The translations under genes were made by a program, and so were the position numbers. A stretch of DNA of 64,000 nucleotides from positions 7,760,734 to 7,824,733 of the forward strand of contig CP136061.1 of NCBI GenBank assembly GCA_032622095.1, given 5' to 3'. Source of the stretch: Siphonodentalium dalli. Taxonomy: Eukaryota; Mollusca; Scaphopoda; Gadilida; Siphonodentaliidae. The notes below the pieces were generated by a model. That model was not told where the DNA came from. It saw nothing but the letters and a program-made list of their open reading frames with translations, and searched no databases. Each line of letters begins with the position of its first letter. Position 1 is the stretch's first letter. This document shows, piece after piece, positions 35,401 through 50,400 of the stretch.

Positions 35401-38400
35401 TCATCCAGGTCCAAGCTCATATCTGAGGAATTTCTACCACACTATGAAGTTTGAAAGGGAGTTTGTGCACCCCCATCCCCCGTGCTCAGGCGCCCATGAA
35501 TATGTAACTGGGAAGAGAAGATATGAAAAAACATACATACAGTGATAAATGTTTAGATTTTGCGACACTTTTGAAGTCAATTATGAAACTTCATTATGGA
35601 TAATTATATAATTTTCTTCTCAAAATTAAATCCTGTATAATTTCTATTCATTGTTCAAACATCAAGCCGTGAAATAAGCATCCGGTCACAATTAATGATT
35701 GGCGGAAGATGCATCCGGTCACGATTAATGACCAGCTGAAGATGCATCTGGTCACGATTAATGACCAGCGGAAGAAGCATCTGGTCATGATTAATGACCA
35801 GCCGAAGAAGCATCTGATCACGATTAATGACCAGCCAAAGATGCATCTGGTCACGATTAATGACCAGCCAAAGATGCATCTGGTCACGATTAATGACCAG
35901 CCAAAGATGCATCTGGTCACGATTAACGACAAGCCGAAGAAGCATCTGGTCACGATTAATGACCAGCCGAAGAAGTATCTGGTCATGATAAATGACCAGC
36001 CAAAAATGCATCCGGTCATGATTAATGACCGACTGAAGATGCATCCAGTTACAATAAATGACCGGCTGAATATGCATCCGGTCATGATCAATGACCGGTG
36101 GAATATGCATCCGGTCATGATTAATGACTGGCCGAAGATGCATCAGGTCATGACCAATGACCGGCTGAATAGGTGCAAATTAATGACCGAAGCTCATTTA
36201 TCTACAATTTGTTGGCAAAAAAAAATGCTGAAATATTGCTTACAAAATGACATAATAATTTGCTCAAATAAACAATGCCCAAAATGGTACAGTTTTCGAA
36301 TAGTACACACCACATGGTTCAATTTTTGTTGGTGTTTACCAATTACTGGACTAAATTTAAGACTGGCTCTATGAGGCGGGGCCACATCGATACATCACAA
36401 TAGCAAACAGAGCAGATCGAGCGTCAGAGAGCCAGTGACTATCTAGTCCAACCAATTACTAGGGTTCATTCATAAAAATGTGCTGGTTTTTATTTGTTTC
36501 ATATTAGCAAGAAAGAGGTATGAACGAAATTTTATGAAACAATTTTAGTTAATTAGAAACCTTAAATAGCAATGTCATTTGCAGAATGAGGTCCCCTGAG
36601 GGTGAATTTAGTGACACTAACCCGAATAGTGGGCTAGAATCACTAAATTCATCCTATCGGAACCTCATTTTGCATGGCCTCATCTGCTATGGGAGACATA
36701 GACTCAGATTGAAGTTCCCAAATGGTGAATATTGTGATATACATCCATTGGAGACCTTGATAAGGCAATGTGTCGTCTGCCAATTTGGGGATATAGAGAA
36801 ATTAAACTAAAAAAGAAATAGAATCTGTGCGAAGAAGTTTATATAGAAATATGATAATAAGGAAACTTTGCAGAGAAGATGAGACCTAAGAAGAATGAGG
36901 TCCCCAGAGGGTGAATTTAGTGATGCTAGCCCGCTATGCAGGATAGCGTCATTAAATTCACCCTATGGTGACCTCATTCTGCAATTGACAGGCCATGTAT
37001 CAGCCATCCTGCTGATACAAATACAGTGTCAGATTCGCTTTAGCTAAATTGGGACACTTTAGTCTGGGGCGGCTAGACAAAGCAAACAGCAGGACGATGA
37101 CAGGCCAATCAGGTGACTTGACAGAGTCTCGAACATTAACAAGAACAGAGCGGCCGTATCTCATTGACGAGTCTGAATACCGAATTACTCAACATCGGCC
37201 AGTTATTGATTTTACAAGGAGAGAAAAACGAAATGAAAACAGCAGAGAACCGGCTTATTTGCTGCGGGAATCTAACCTCGGCCTTACCGCGATACTCGGA
37301 CAATGATACGCGAGTAATTGAATTTGAGGAAGCTAATCAGCCGGGATGAAACACAAATGAAGCTATCAATTCGTCGACCAAATTACGTCGACAGCCGACA
37401 CACTTTACATTGATGGCCTGTGTTCTCTTAACATATACAGTAATGCCCTAAATAATCAACTCCTTAACCACAGCAGAATTATGGGTAATTTTTCAGGATT
37501 TAGTTGGAAATATGGCTTGTTGCCATTCATCGGAAAGCTCTCAGGTCACATTTGCATATACAAGAGAATGCATTGGCCTAACAAATTTTATTTTATTTTT
37601 TATAATTGTTAAAAAATGCAAGAAAAAATGAATGACAAAAATTATAAAAAATTGTTAAAAATGTAAGAAAAAATGATATAGAATTGATAAAGAATGTAAG
37701 AAAAAATAATAAAATTGTTGAAGAATGTAAGAAAAAATTATAAATGATAAAATATTTAAAGAATATAAACAAAATGATAAAAACAGCTATGGGGAACCAA
37801 GACACAGATTTAAGTTCGCAACTGATGAAGATGGTGATGTGACACATTGGGTACCTTGATTATGCATTGCGTCATCTGCCAAATAGGGGATTAGAGAAAC
37901 TAAAGTAAAAAATAAAAAAAATATTTGTGAAAAAGTTTCTAAAAAAATTGTAAAGATCTTTTCCAGAAAAGATGCTGCATAAGCAGAATGAGGTCCCCAG
38001 AGGGTGAATTTAGTGATGGTAGCCCGCAGTAGTAAGAGGGTTAATGAGGTCCCCAGAGGGTGAGTTTAGTGATGGTAGCTAGGGATAATATGAGTCAGGT
38101 AGCTCATATGATGCTTCATTACAATTTTAACTCAATGACTTTGAGAGAGTCCTCCAGCATATTACATAATTTATATCAGCAAATAACACTCTGATGCTCT
38201 GAGTTATCCCGAGGGCGCGAGAGCTTGCCAGCACCGCGTTACCCAGACTTCACACGAGATGAGTTATCCCCGAGGGCACGAGAACTTGCCAGCACTGCGT
38301 TAGCCAAACTTCACACGAGATGAGCTTTGAGATTTCAGTGCAGCGCAACATATCAATCTTCCATCTCGATATATTACCACATTCAAGTCTGGAATGACGA

Positions 38401-41400
38401 ACATCCATCCACACAAACCTGAATATAATGTGTCTGACATTTGCAGAATGAGGTCCACAGAGGGTGAATTTAGTGATGCTACCCCGCATGGCGGGCTAAC
38501 ATCACCCCACATGGCGGGGTAACATCATCAAATTCACCCTCTGCTTAGCCTCATCTTCTGAGAAGTCTCAAATTAACCCTTTACCCAACAGAACGGCCCT
38601 GTGCCAATGCATTCTCTTATATATGCGAGTCGACCATAGGTCGCCTCGCATATATAAGAGAATGCATTGGCTTAACACATTAAAAATTATAAAATTGTTA
38701 AAGAATGTAAGAAAAAATGGTAAAAAGTGTTAAAAAAAGATTTTTTAGGCCAATGCATTCTCTTATATATGCGAGGCGACCTATGGTCGACTCGCATATA
38801 TAAGAGAATGCATTGGCACAGGGCATAACTGTAACCATCACAATGTGGTCAAGGAGCCGGTTCCAATGATATCCATATTTGTATGGTTCTATTGAGACAG
38901 ACCGAAGATATTTTAGGCTGTTGAAGCTTTATTTGGCCGGTTTTGGCCGGTTTGTTGGGTAAAGGGTTAACATTGTTTTTAGATAACTTTTCCCCTTCTG
39001 TTCAGTTTCTATATCCCCTAATTTGCAAAAAATAAAATGCATAATCGAGGTGACTAATGGGTGAACATCACAGCTTCAACTGGGGAACTTTCAAACTGAT
39101 CCTAGGTCTTCCAAAGCAGCTGAGGCCTAATCAGAATGAGGTCCCCAGAGGGTGAATTTGGTGAGGCTAACCCACATCACTAAATCACTAGATTCACATC
39201 TGGGGACCTCATACTGCATATGACATGCACACTATTTCAACTCTTCTATTCACACAGCACGAGAATAATCAATGACACTGTAGCTCAATTTGGATGGGGG
39301 ATAATTTCATGTGCTATAATTAATGGAGTTATTTAACCCCTTTACCCAACAAAACGGCCAAAAACGACCAAATAAGGCTTCAACAGCCTAAAATATCTTC
39401 GGTCTGTCTCAATAACACCATACAAATATGGATATCATTGGAACCGGTTCATTGACCACATTATGATGGTTACAGTTATGCCCTGTGCCAATGCATTCTC
39501 TTATATATGCGAGTCGACCATAGGTCGCCTCGCATATATAAGAGAATGCATTGGCCTTACATTTTTTAACAATTTTATAATTTTTTCTTACATTTTTTAA
39601 CAATATTTATAATATTTTTCTACATTCTTTGACAATTTTATCATTTTTAATATCTGTTAAGCCAAAAATTATTAAAATTGTAAAAAATTGTTAGGCCAAT
39701 GCATTCTCTTATATATGCGAGGCGACCTATGGTCGACTCGCATATATAAGAGAATTCATTGGAACAGGGCCGTTCTGTTGGGTAAAGGGTTAATCTAATA
39801 GGAATGCGGAGAGTTCAAATGTCTAAGTAATACTACAGCTATACTTAAAGTAATTGACCACATCTAATGTGATGTCACCACATTAACCCTTTACCCAACA
39901 GAAGGGCCCTGTGCCAATGCATTCTCTTATATATGCGAGTCGACCATAGGTCGCCTCGCATATATAAGAGAATGCATTGGCCTAACAATTTTTTACAATT
40001 TTAATAATTTTTTCTTGTATTCTTTAACAATTTTATAATTTCACCCATAAAGAGCCCCAGACAAACATGAGCAGACGGCACTCTTCTATATGCTTCTATA
40101 TATGTGTGGGGCTCCCTGCAGGGTAATGGATGTTTTTTATTTTATGTCCTAAAAATTGTAAGAAACATTTATTTAAAAAAAATGATAAAAAATTGCTAGG
40201 CCAATGCATTCTCTTATATATGCGAGGCGACCTATGGTCGACTCGCATATATAAGAGAATGCATTGGCACAGGGTATTTTAGGCTGTTGAAGCTTTATTT
40301 GTGCGTTTTTGGCCGTTTTGTTGGGTAAAGGGTTAATACTGTGGTATTATACCTGGGTAACCTCCAACACAGCGGTAAGATTACTGATTATTACTACCAT
40401 TTCAATGCCGCGACACAATGGTTATAACACAAAGCATGCAGTCACTGTTCGCGATATCGGGCTGAGTTTTAAGCACAATATACTATAAGCAAGCCTGGCA
40501 TTATTTATCGCATACTTTATTTTTCCGCGTGCATAAGACCAAGTCAAGCCCTGTTCCATGTGTGAGGCAGGTGTGCGACAGTTGGCCAATACGAATACGT
40601 TAATGAATTATTGTAGCTCACATAAGGCTCATTAGTAGGGTGTTAACATGTTAATATTGTGTTAAAATCAGACTGTTTTCAGCAGGAGACAATGTTCAGA
40701 AACCATACCCAGGCATTTTGTGTAGCTTTTTTCTCAGACATAGAAACTAAGGGAGGGGTGAAGAAGCATGCATCTGTTGGCACTAATATCACCCTACAGG
40801 GCTGTTGGCACTAATATCACCCTACAGGGCTGTTGACCATTTATTGTAATAAATATGATAATTAATTGTCCATGTAGATATTAGTGACTGTTTGCATCTC
40901 GGTTGCTCGAAAAAAATCGCGATTTGACCGCCACAGCATCCGTACACTCCAGCACAGCGGACATACACCCGCCAGAGCGCAGAAACGATTGGTCGGTGTG
41001 GAGCTGGGACCTTCAAATGTTCTCTGGTTTATATATAACTGGTGTAGTATGATCTCTTATATGAGTGTAGCTAGAGTAGAGATTCATGGTGTCATCTTGA
41101 TATTAGTCTGTAGAACAGCATAAACTGCACAACTTATTATTGAGAAGCTGATTGGCATGGTACTCAATGAGTGAATATTCATTTAATATTCCAATATTTG
41201 GCTCAATGCAAAAATACAAACATCTGCAGTGCAGATCTCATTTTCGAGAAACTACAGTAATGCCCTAAATAATCGACTCCTTAATCACAGCAGAATTATG
41301 GGTAACTTTTCAGGATTTAGTCGGAAATATGGCTTGTTGCCATTCATCGGAAAGCTCTCACAGAGCTTTCCGATGAATGGCAACATGCCATATTTCCAAC

Positions 41401-44400
41401 TAAATCCTGAAAAGTTATGGAAATATGGCTTGTTGCCATTCATCGGACAAGCATAAGTAAACACATATGTTATCAAGCCATTTTGACAATAAGTAGTTTT
41501 AACCCTTTCATGATCGGAGCTGCGATGGTGCATCATTAAATACCCTGTGCTAGTGAATGCTCTTACATATGCGAGTCTCCCATAGGGAGCCATGCATATA
41601 CATGTTATATATAAGAGTATGCACTGGCTTACAAGATCAAGGTAAATATTGTTAGGCCAATGAAGTCTCTTATATATAGGGAGCCTTGCATATATAAGAG
41701 AATGCACTGGCTTACAAGGTTAAGGTATTGTTAGGCCAATGCACTCTCCTATATATATAAGAAAATGTATTGGCACAGGTTTTCGCAACATTTCAGGAAG
41801 CTCCAGTCAAGGAAAAGTTAAGGGGGGGGGGGGGGGGGGGGGCGTTACGCACCAAATCTAACCAAGCGTCATGGAATGGTAAAGGGAGGGTGGTTGTTAA
41901 GGGAGGGGGGTCATTATGCACCAAACCTTAGCAAGCATCACAAGGCAATTATATTAAAGATGGTCTATCTCTTCTGGACAACAAGTACAACAACACAATT
42001 TTTATAAATCCCAATTTCCAGACTACAATTCTAAGCTTTTGCAAATTAAATATAGATAAAACTGAAGGTTAGGGTATATTATCCATCTATAAAGTGTTTT
42101 ACAGTAATGCCCTAAGTAATCGACTCCTTAACCACAGCAGAATTATGGGTAACTTTTCAGGATTTAGTCGGAAATATGGCTTGTTGCCATTCATCGGAAA
42201 GTTCTCCCCGAGAGCTTTCCGATGAATGGCAACAAGCCATATTTTCCGACTAAATCCTGAAAAGTTACCCATAATTCTGCTGTGGTTAAGAAGTTGATTA
42301 CTTAGAGCATTACTGTATATTATCCATCTATAAAGGCATTATAAAGTGTTTTATTTCAACTATAATTCATGGTAAATCTTTTAGTTGATCAGCAGATTTC
42401 CTTGATTGAGGGTGCTAACAAGATAGAGTTCTCCCCCTTGATTGAGGGTGCTAACAAGATAGAGTGCTCTCTCCTAGTATGCTGCGAACATTTTAGCATG
42501 GATTTTCGTTCTAAAAATAGCCACTAAAACTGTCCCACGAATGTCATAAGAAATTCTAAATAAAATTGATATTAATTGATAGAAGCTTTTGATGGACAGG
42601 TGCATGTCGTCGAATTATATCGGTTATTTGATACCCTGGGATGTTGCTGTGAAGAGATAGACCTTTAATATCTTTAAGCATTAGATGAATTGAAGCTCAC
42701 TTCACAGTTGTACCTGCATTAGAATTTGCACAATGAAAGTGACGAAATTCCTCAAAAGCCACGGGACATTTAGCAGAAACTGACTGCCTCAATGATGAAT
42801 CTTCTGAAACATAGACAGAGTCTGTATATATACATGTAAGCAGGGAAAAATCCACAAAGTCTGTATATATACATGTAAGCAGGGAAAAATCCACAAAGTC
42901 TGTATATATACATGTAAGCAGGGAAAAATCCACAAAGTCTGTATATATACATGTAAGCAGGGAAAAATCCACAAAGTCTGTATATATACATGTAAGCAGG
43001 GAAAAATCCACAAAGTCTGTATATATACATGTAAGCAGGGAAAAATCCAGAGATAATTTGGGGACAACTGTTTTCCAGCAGAGGATACAATAAATTGTAT
43101 CCCCATATAACTTAGCTAGCTGAGCCTTATTCAGCATCGGAAGGGCTGTGGCCCTTGCACAAAGGGGCCTGTGGCCCGAGTGTGTGCTTCGTGCACATGA
43201 CATACCGGTATGGATCCTACTCTTTTATATACATAGATATTTATTATATCTGCTGCAACATATCCTCATGCAAATAGGTTCATTTGATTCTGAAATACGT
43301 CCGTGGGTAATATAGTGAGCTTAATTTAATTAATTTTTTTTTTATTTACTTAAAGGAATATGATCCTGAAAAAAAATAGTAATTTCTTTCAATATACCAA
43401 TAATAGATATATAAAATGTCCATTATGCGCATATAATCTAATATTCGGCCACCAATCGTTATTTTTATAACGATTACAAAAAAATCTGAAGTTAGCCGAA
43501 GATTTTGTGTTGTAGACGAAGTCACATGATCATCGGCCCGATCACATGATTGTCACATGTAAACAGAAGCATAGTCACATGATCGATCACGTGGTAACTC
43601 ATTGACAACGCATAGATATACGCAGCAATAGCATATAAAGATTGTACGCGCAAAGCGATCACGAATTCAATCATGGCTTTTGAAGTTTGCCGCGTTATGG
43701 AAGAACACTGCGAATGCATAACTTCGCCGAAATACATCGCAGTTCTCATAATTAAACGTCTTTATCATGTTATTATTATATGTATTGCAATGTGTTGTTA
43801 TTATAAAGCCATGCCCGCATTTTACGTAGGACCTAGGCTACCACTGTTCTCGTAAAAGAAATCACAGATGAATTTAAGACTTTGGTATATTAATAAGTAT
43901 ATTCTATCATGATGTATTAATAAATTATCATGTATTATTTTGGTTTTGCGCGCAGTTATCTATATAAACATGTGCTCGTGTTTCTCTTTTTTTTCGTTTC
44001 CGGAATAGTCCAAGTTATATTATATATTATATATTAATATAACAATTGCATATATATGCGAAGACTTACATAGTTATTAGACAATTATCATCTCGTAAAC
44101 ATTCGAATTTCCAGATGCCCTTAGTATTGTGGCAATAAAGAGCGTTTCGTTTTATTTTATCGTAACGCGGTAACACAAAAATAATTTGGTTTATTGCTGT
44201 CAGATTTAATTAATTATAATCAAGCCATTCATTAGCAATATGATATGATCAGTTCATTTTCATAGTTATGAATTATGTATATATTAGGGCAATAGGGTGT
44301 ATATATATATTTCGGAATATTGCTGCCTCCCCCCCAAATAAAAACAATCTTGCCAACTGCCACTGATGACAATTCGCTGCGTCTGTGCATGGTTAGTGGC

Positions 44401-47400
44401 CTATAAAATTAGTACTCTAGCGACGTGGTCTATTGAATATCCCGGTCATAAAACGTCCACGACGACAATGTCATTTTAAAAATGTTCAATTCAATTCACA
44501 ACTCTAATATATACATTATTATATAAACCTTAGCCCGGCCCAAATCATACCATATACAAGCCTTAATTTCAATTGTTGAAATGCTACCATAAAGTTTTTC
44601 TATTAACACGCACGCAGCCTGTCGATTCAGTGCTTTTAACATCGCCACTCGCGATTACATAATAGTGATGACGTCATATACATGTAGGTAGACAAAATTA
44701 ACTCTATTATTATGACATTCATGGGATAGTTTTAGTGTACATGTATGTCGGCACAATTCTCCGTGGTGGGCACCAACGTAAGTCTCGTAAGTTTTAAGTT
44801 CTCGCCTATCACTCTTCTCTCAGAATTAGTCGGGATTTGGGTTTCTATATAGCATTCTAGTCGTAGTAATAAACCTATAGCTGCAAAGCCACTGCATGTT
44901 ACTAAAGACAAATAAGACACATTTCGCATAATGAATGATGATAATTATTACGAATTACAATTATTATTACGAATAGGGTGCCAAGCCTTGAAATAGTGTG
45001 TGTGTCATTTGCAGAATGAGGTCCCCAGTGGGCTAGCATCACCAAATTCACCCTCTGTGAACCTCATTCTGCTGAGGTGTAAGGAGAATGAGGTGATGCT
45101 AGCCTGCTATGCGGGGTAGCATCACTAAATTCACCCTCTGGGGACCTCATTCTGCAAATGACAGACACACTATTTCAACGCTTGTAGGGTGCTACATCAC
45201 TATAATTTGTGTTCTTTATATTCAGTGTTGTTTTTTCCTATTCGTTGTTACGATTACAATTTCGGATTTTTAACAAAACTCAAAATACATCATATAGTAA
45301 TAAGTTCGCAATCGTTTCTCATCCCCTCAATGTGGGAGATGATTCTGAGATTATGTCCTTAAATTGTGATCGCCATGTGCAGGGGCGCCGGAAGCATCCA
45401 AGGGCAGAGCCTACAAAAAGGGCACTTTTCCGCAAAAAAGGGCATTTTCTCCGCAAACTCGGGAAAATAACCATAAATTCATTGTGGCAAAAATCCCTAT
45501 TTTAAAGGTATTTGTCTGTTTTTATGGCCGTTTTGTGATAAATGGCCGTTTTGTGATAAAATTGACAACAAATTAATATTCCTTGTGAAATTGGTGGTAT
45601 TTGGACCAAAAAAGTCACATTTTGCTATAAAAACACGAGATTAAACACACAAAAAGCATTTTCTGTCTCCAGAAAAAGGGCAAGTCCTGCCCCCGCTCGC
45701 CCCCCTTTGGTCAAGGGCAGGGGGGTCAGCTGCCCCTCTGCCCCCCCTCTTCCGGCGCCCCTGGCCATGTGGCCTTAATTTTTATCCATTAGTGGTAATC
45801 AAATCGTTCGTCATTGAGAAACGAGAGACTCTAGCCAAACACAAAGAACTAAGCTACGACCTGATAACAACATAATTACTGTGTATTATCTTACAGACTC
45901 GTTGTCATCAATTCTGCTAAAAGGTTTTTGAACCGTCCAAAAAAATTTCGACAACAAATAAGCTATTCATAATAATTATGTCGTCGTTCATAATGCAAAA
46001 GGTGTCCACTTTATATCACTACGTACTTCAAACTCATAGAGTAATGCTCTAAGTAATCAACTTCTTAACCACAGCAGAATTATGGGTAATTTTCCAGGAT
46101 TTAGTTGGAAATATGGCTTGTTGCCATTCATCGGTAAGCTCTCGCTTCTTTGACAATTTTATCATTTTTAATATGTGTTAATTAAGCCAATGCATTCTCT
46201 TATATATGTGAGGCGACCTATGGTCGACTCGCATATATAAGAGAATGCATTGGCACAGGGCCGTTCTGTTGGGTAAAGGGTTAAGGGGGTACATGTAATA
46301 TACACTAAATCCTACCATTTATGGAACATGATCTACTTTTATGCTCAACAGAATATCTGCAACAAATGAATGAATTTGTACCATGGATTAATGCAAAATA
46401 CACTCATGTGCTCTATGTACGATGCAAACAACATGGTAATTATAATGAAGATGAGTTTATGACTAAATAATTACCATGTTGTGTGCATCATTCATAGAGC
46501 ATATGTGACCTGCCATATCAAATCCAGTCAGAAGTCGGGATTTATTTTACCCTGTGCCAATGCATTCTCTTATATATGCGAGTCGATCATATGTCGCCTC
46601 GCATATATAAGAGAATGCATTGGCCTAACAATTTTTTATCATTTTTTTTAAATAAATGTTTCTGACAATTTTTAGGACATAAAATAAAAAACATCCATTA
46701 CCCTGCAGGGAGCCCCACACATATATAGAAACATATAGAAGAGTGTCGTCTGCTCATGTTTGTCTGGGGCTCTGTATGGGTGAAATTATAAAATTGTTAA
46801 AGAATACAAGAAAAAATTATTAAAATTGTAAAAAATTGTTAGGCCAATGCATTCTCTTATATATGCGAGGCGACCTATATAAGAGAATGCATTGGCACAG
46901 GGTAAAAAAAATCCCGACTTCCGACTAGATTTGATATGGCGGGTCGCATATGAAGAATGGACCATCCCAATGTTTACTTATTTAACCATTTCAGTGCCAA
47001 GTCCAATTTTTGCATCAACCCATATTTCCTTGATCATTTTTCAAATTTATTGATTATAATAATCTGATACATTGATGGAAAGAGCTCTTAGAGTATCAAT
47101 ATATCACATGATCAAGGAAATAAGGGTTGATACAAAAATCGAACTTGGCACTGAAAGGGTTAACAGAATGGGAGAATTCATTTAGCAGTAATCAGTTAAT
47201 TTTTAAATTCTGTCTAAATTCCTCTCCGAATTAGTTGGAATTTGGGTTTCTAGCATTCTAGTGTTAATAACCTGGACGTGGGATTTGGGTTTCTAGCATT
47301 CTAAGTGTTAATAACCAACCTGCAAACCTGCAAATAGCGTGTCTGTCATTTGCAGAATGAGGTCCCCAGAGGTTGAATTTAGTGACGCTATCCTGCATAG

Positions 47401-50400
47401 CAGGCTAGCATCACTAAATTCACCCTCTGAAGACCTCATTCTGCTTAGGCCTCATCTTCTGGGAAGTATCTATAGTATTAAATTAACTTTGCGTTTAGTT
47501 ACATTTCCCTTCTAGGAAGTTTCTATATCCCCTAATTTGCAGAAGATAAAATTCATAATTGAGGTGCCCAATGGGTGAACATCACCAACTTCAACTGGGG
47601 AACTTCAATCTGATTCTAGGTCTGCCATAGCAGTTGAGGGCCTAAGCAGAATGAGGTTGCCAGAGGGTGAATTTAGTGATACTAGCCCGCTATGGAGGAT
47701 AGCGTCACTAAATTCACCCTCTGGGGACCTCATTCTGCAAATGACAGACACGTTATTTGCAGGTTTGGACATGGGATTTGGGTTTCTAGCTTTCTAGTGT
47801 TAGTAACCCTGGGCGTGGGATTTGGGTTTCTAGCTTTCTAGTGTTAGTAACCCTGGCAGTAAGCTCTTAGTATGAGTAAGTTGAACTGTCGTACCTTCGT
47901 ATGATGGTGGTTCAACTTGAATGTCAACCATAGGTTGAGGAGATTTCTCTGCAACTATAAAATCAACAACAATTAACTAATAACATCTACAGCATAATGA
48001 TTTTTAGTTTTGAGATTAAAAACAAATGTATGCCGTACTGCAAATGTGGGTATCACCCAGGTTTATTAACCCTCTCTAAACGAAATAGATTCTTCCATTC
48101 AGTAATAAAACTACACATTGGAACAGTCTATTATTCATCTGGAGGGGTGTTCAGGAAAAATAAGCAGACGACAGATAATAAACATGCAGAAGAAATCCAA
48201 ATTATTCAAGGGAAATCAATTCAACAGTTCAGATAATAAATTCAACAAACGACTATTGAACATTATTATATGATCTGAACTTTTCCTATGCAATAACTTA
48301 ACTCATCAATGAGTATTTAGTTATTTACTGGGTTAACCCTTTACCCAACATAAGGGCCCTGTGCCAATGCATTCTCTTATATATGAGAGTCGACCATAGG
48401 TCGCCTCGCATATATAAGAGAATGCATTGGCTTAGCACATTAAAAATTATAAAATTGTTAAAGATTGTAAGAAAAAATTGTAAAAATTGTTAAAAAAAGA
48501 TTTTTTTTAGGCCAATGCATTCTCTTTTATATATGCGAGGCGACCTATGGTCGACTCGCATATATAAGAGAATGCATTGGCACAGAGCATAACTGTAACC
48601 ATCACAATGTGATCAAGGATACGGTTCCAATGATATCCATATTTGTATGGTTTTATTGAGACAGACCGAAGATATTTTAGGCTGTTGAAGCTTTATTTGG
48701 CCGGTTTTGGCCGGTTTGTTGGGTAAAGGGTTAAAACTCTAAGCACCCCACCAGAATATTGGCCCCAATCCCAATGCAAAATAGACATGATTTTTTCCCC
48801 AATTTTAGCCTAATTTTTTTGCCTAAAATCACATTCTACCAGACCTCTCTGCACGAGAGATCTAGATATTTTGGTCAGGGTCGTTAGACACATTGTGTGA
48901 TCAATGAAGTTGAGCTCGCTTTGTCCTTGGATGGGCGACCATATGGAGATTCCGGGTGATAATAACTTTTGGTTACAAACTGCTACTAGTAGTTATTTAT
49001 GAGTGATTTACCTATTTAACTGGTGAAAATACACACATATAATATATAAATAAATAATATATATATAAATAATATATAAATAAATAATATATATATAAAT
49101 AATATATATAGAAATAATACGAAAAATAAATACCCCAATAACACAAAACACCACCACCACTAAACTGCACTACCAGGAAAATAGAATTAGAATACAATTA
49201 TTAACTGAATCTTATATACGTAGGGGTATGAACAAATGTAATCTTCTTTTATTTGAAGTTAAATTAATATACATATAGATGTATATACAGTTTAAATGGT
49301 GGTCTTACTCACTATAATAGTGGTTTAAATGAGTTGCATAATACTTATTGGATCATAGAAAGGTGACGTTGGGGTGTAAATTGAACTTGGATCAGCCATT
49401 GTTACTTCTCCCTGATAACAGTCCACTTCTCCTTAAAGACATTATGGACTTGTTCCAAGTGCGATAAACTTATAAGTTAGTACTCAGATACTATACCAAC
49501 CTGGGGAATGTATCCGTCTACTAAGATTACCAAAAATTTCAAATGAATTGACCATACCACTCCATAGAAAACATCGTCTCAACTACGCTCAATTGTAAAT
49601 ATTTACACCATAATTTGGGACGCAGCAATCGGCGATAAACTAACGCAAACGATTTTGCCATCTAGAGTTATTGCATTTAATTAATATATATGAATGACGG
49701 TGCTTCTTGTCAATTTGTTTAATATTCGTAAAAAAATAACTACTTATTCACCATTTCTATTTGATCACCAGAGTGTTTCATATCACTTTAATGATCTTAT
49801 CTTCAGTACTACAACAATTATATCTGTGTTGTGCATTTAAATGTTATTCAGTTGATCAACAAACAAGGATACGCAGGCCTGAGTACAGTAATGCCCAAAG
49901 TAAGTGACCACTCAACCACAGCAGAATTATGGGTAATTTTTCAGGATTTAGTTGGAAATATGGCTTGTTGCCATCCATCAGAAAGCTCTCGCCAAGAGCT
50001 TTCCGATGAATGGCAACAAGCCATATTTCCGACTTAATCCTGAAAAATTACACATAATTGTGCTGTGGTTAAGTGGTCACTTACTTTGGGCATTACTGTA
50101 TATGGTGCTGGACATCTGCAGAATGAGGTCCCTAGAGGGTGAATTTAGCAATGCTACACCACAAAGCAGGCTAGCATTGCCAAATTACCCCCTGTGACCT
50201 CATTCTGCTTATGCCTCATCTTCTCTGGATAGTATCTTTATTATCAAATTAAATAGTTTCTTTAGAAACTTCTTCCAAAAGATTCTTTTTCTTTATTAGT
50301 TTCTCTTTTTTCCCCAAATTTACAGATGACACAATGTAAGTATAATTACCTGTCCAAGCGGAACTCATTACGGGGGATATAAAACAAATCGGGTGATTAA

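Noticed and set aside
42697-43203. 168-codon frame as a gene
   Set aside because: Most of it is six identical 39-bp units; only the short flanking segments could be coding, which is noted separately as a weak lead.
43673-43855. 60-codon plus-strand frame with a hydrophobic stretch
   Set aside because: No family, no splice or promoter context; the length is expected by chance in 64 kb.
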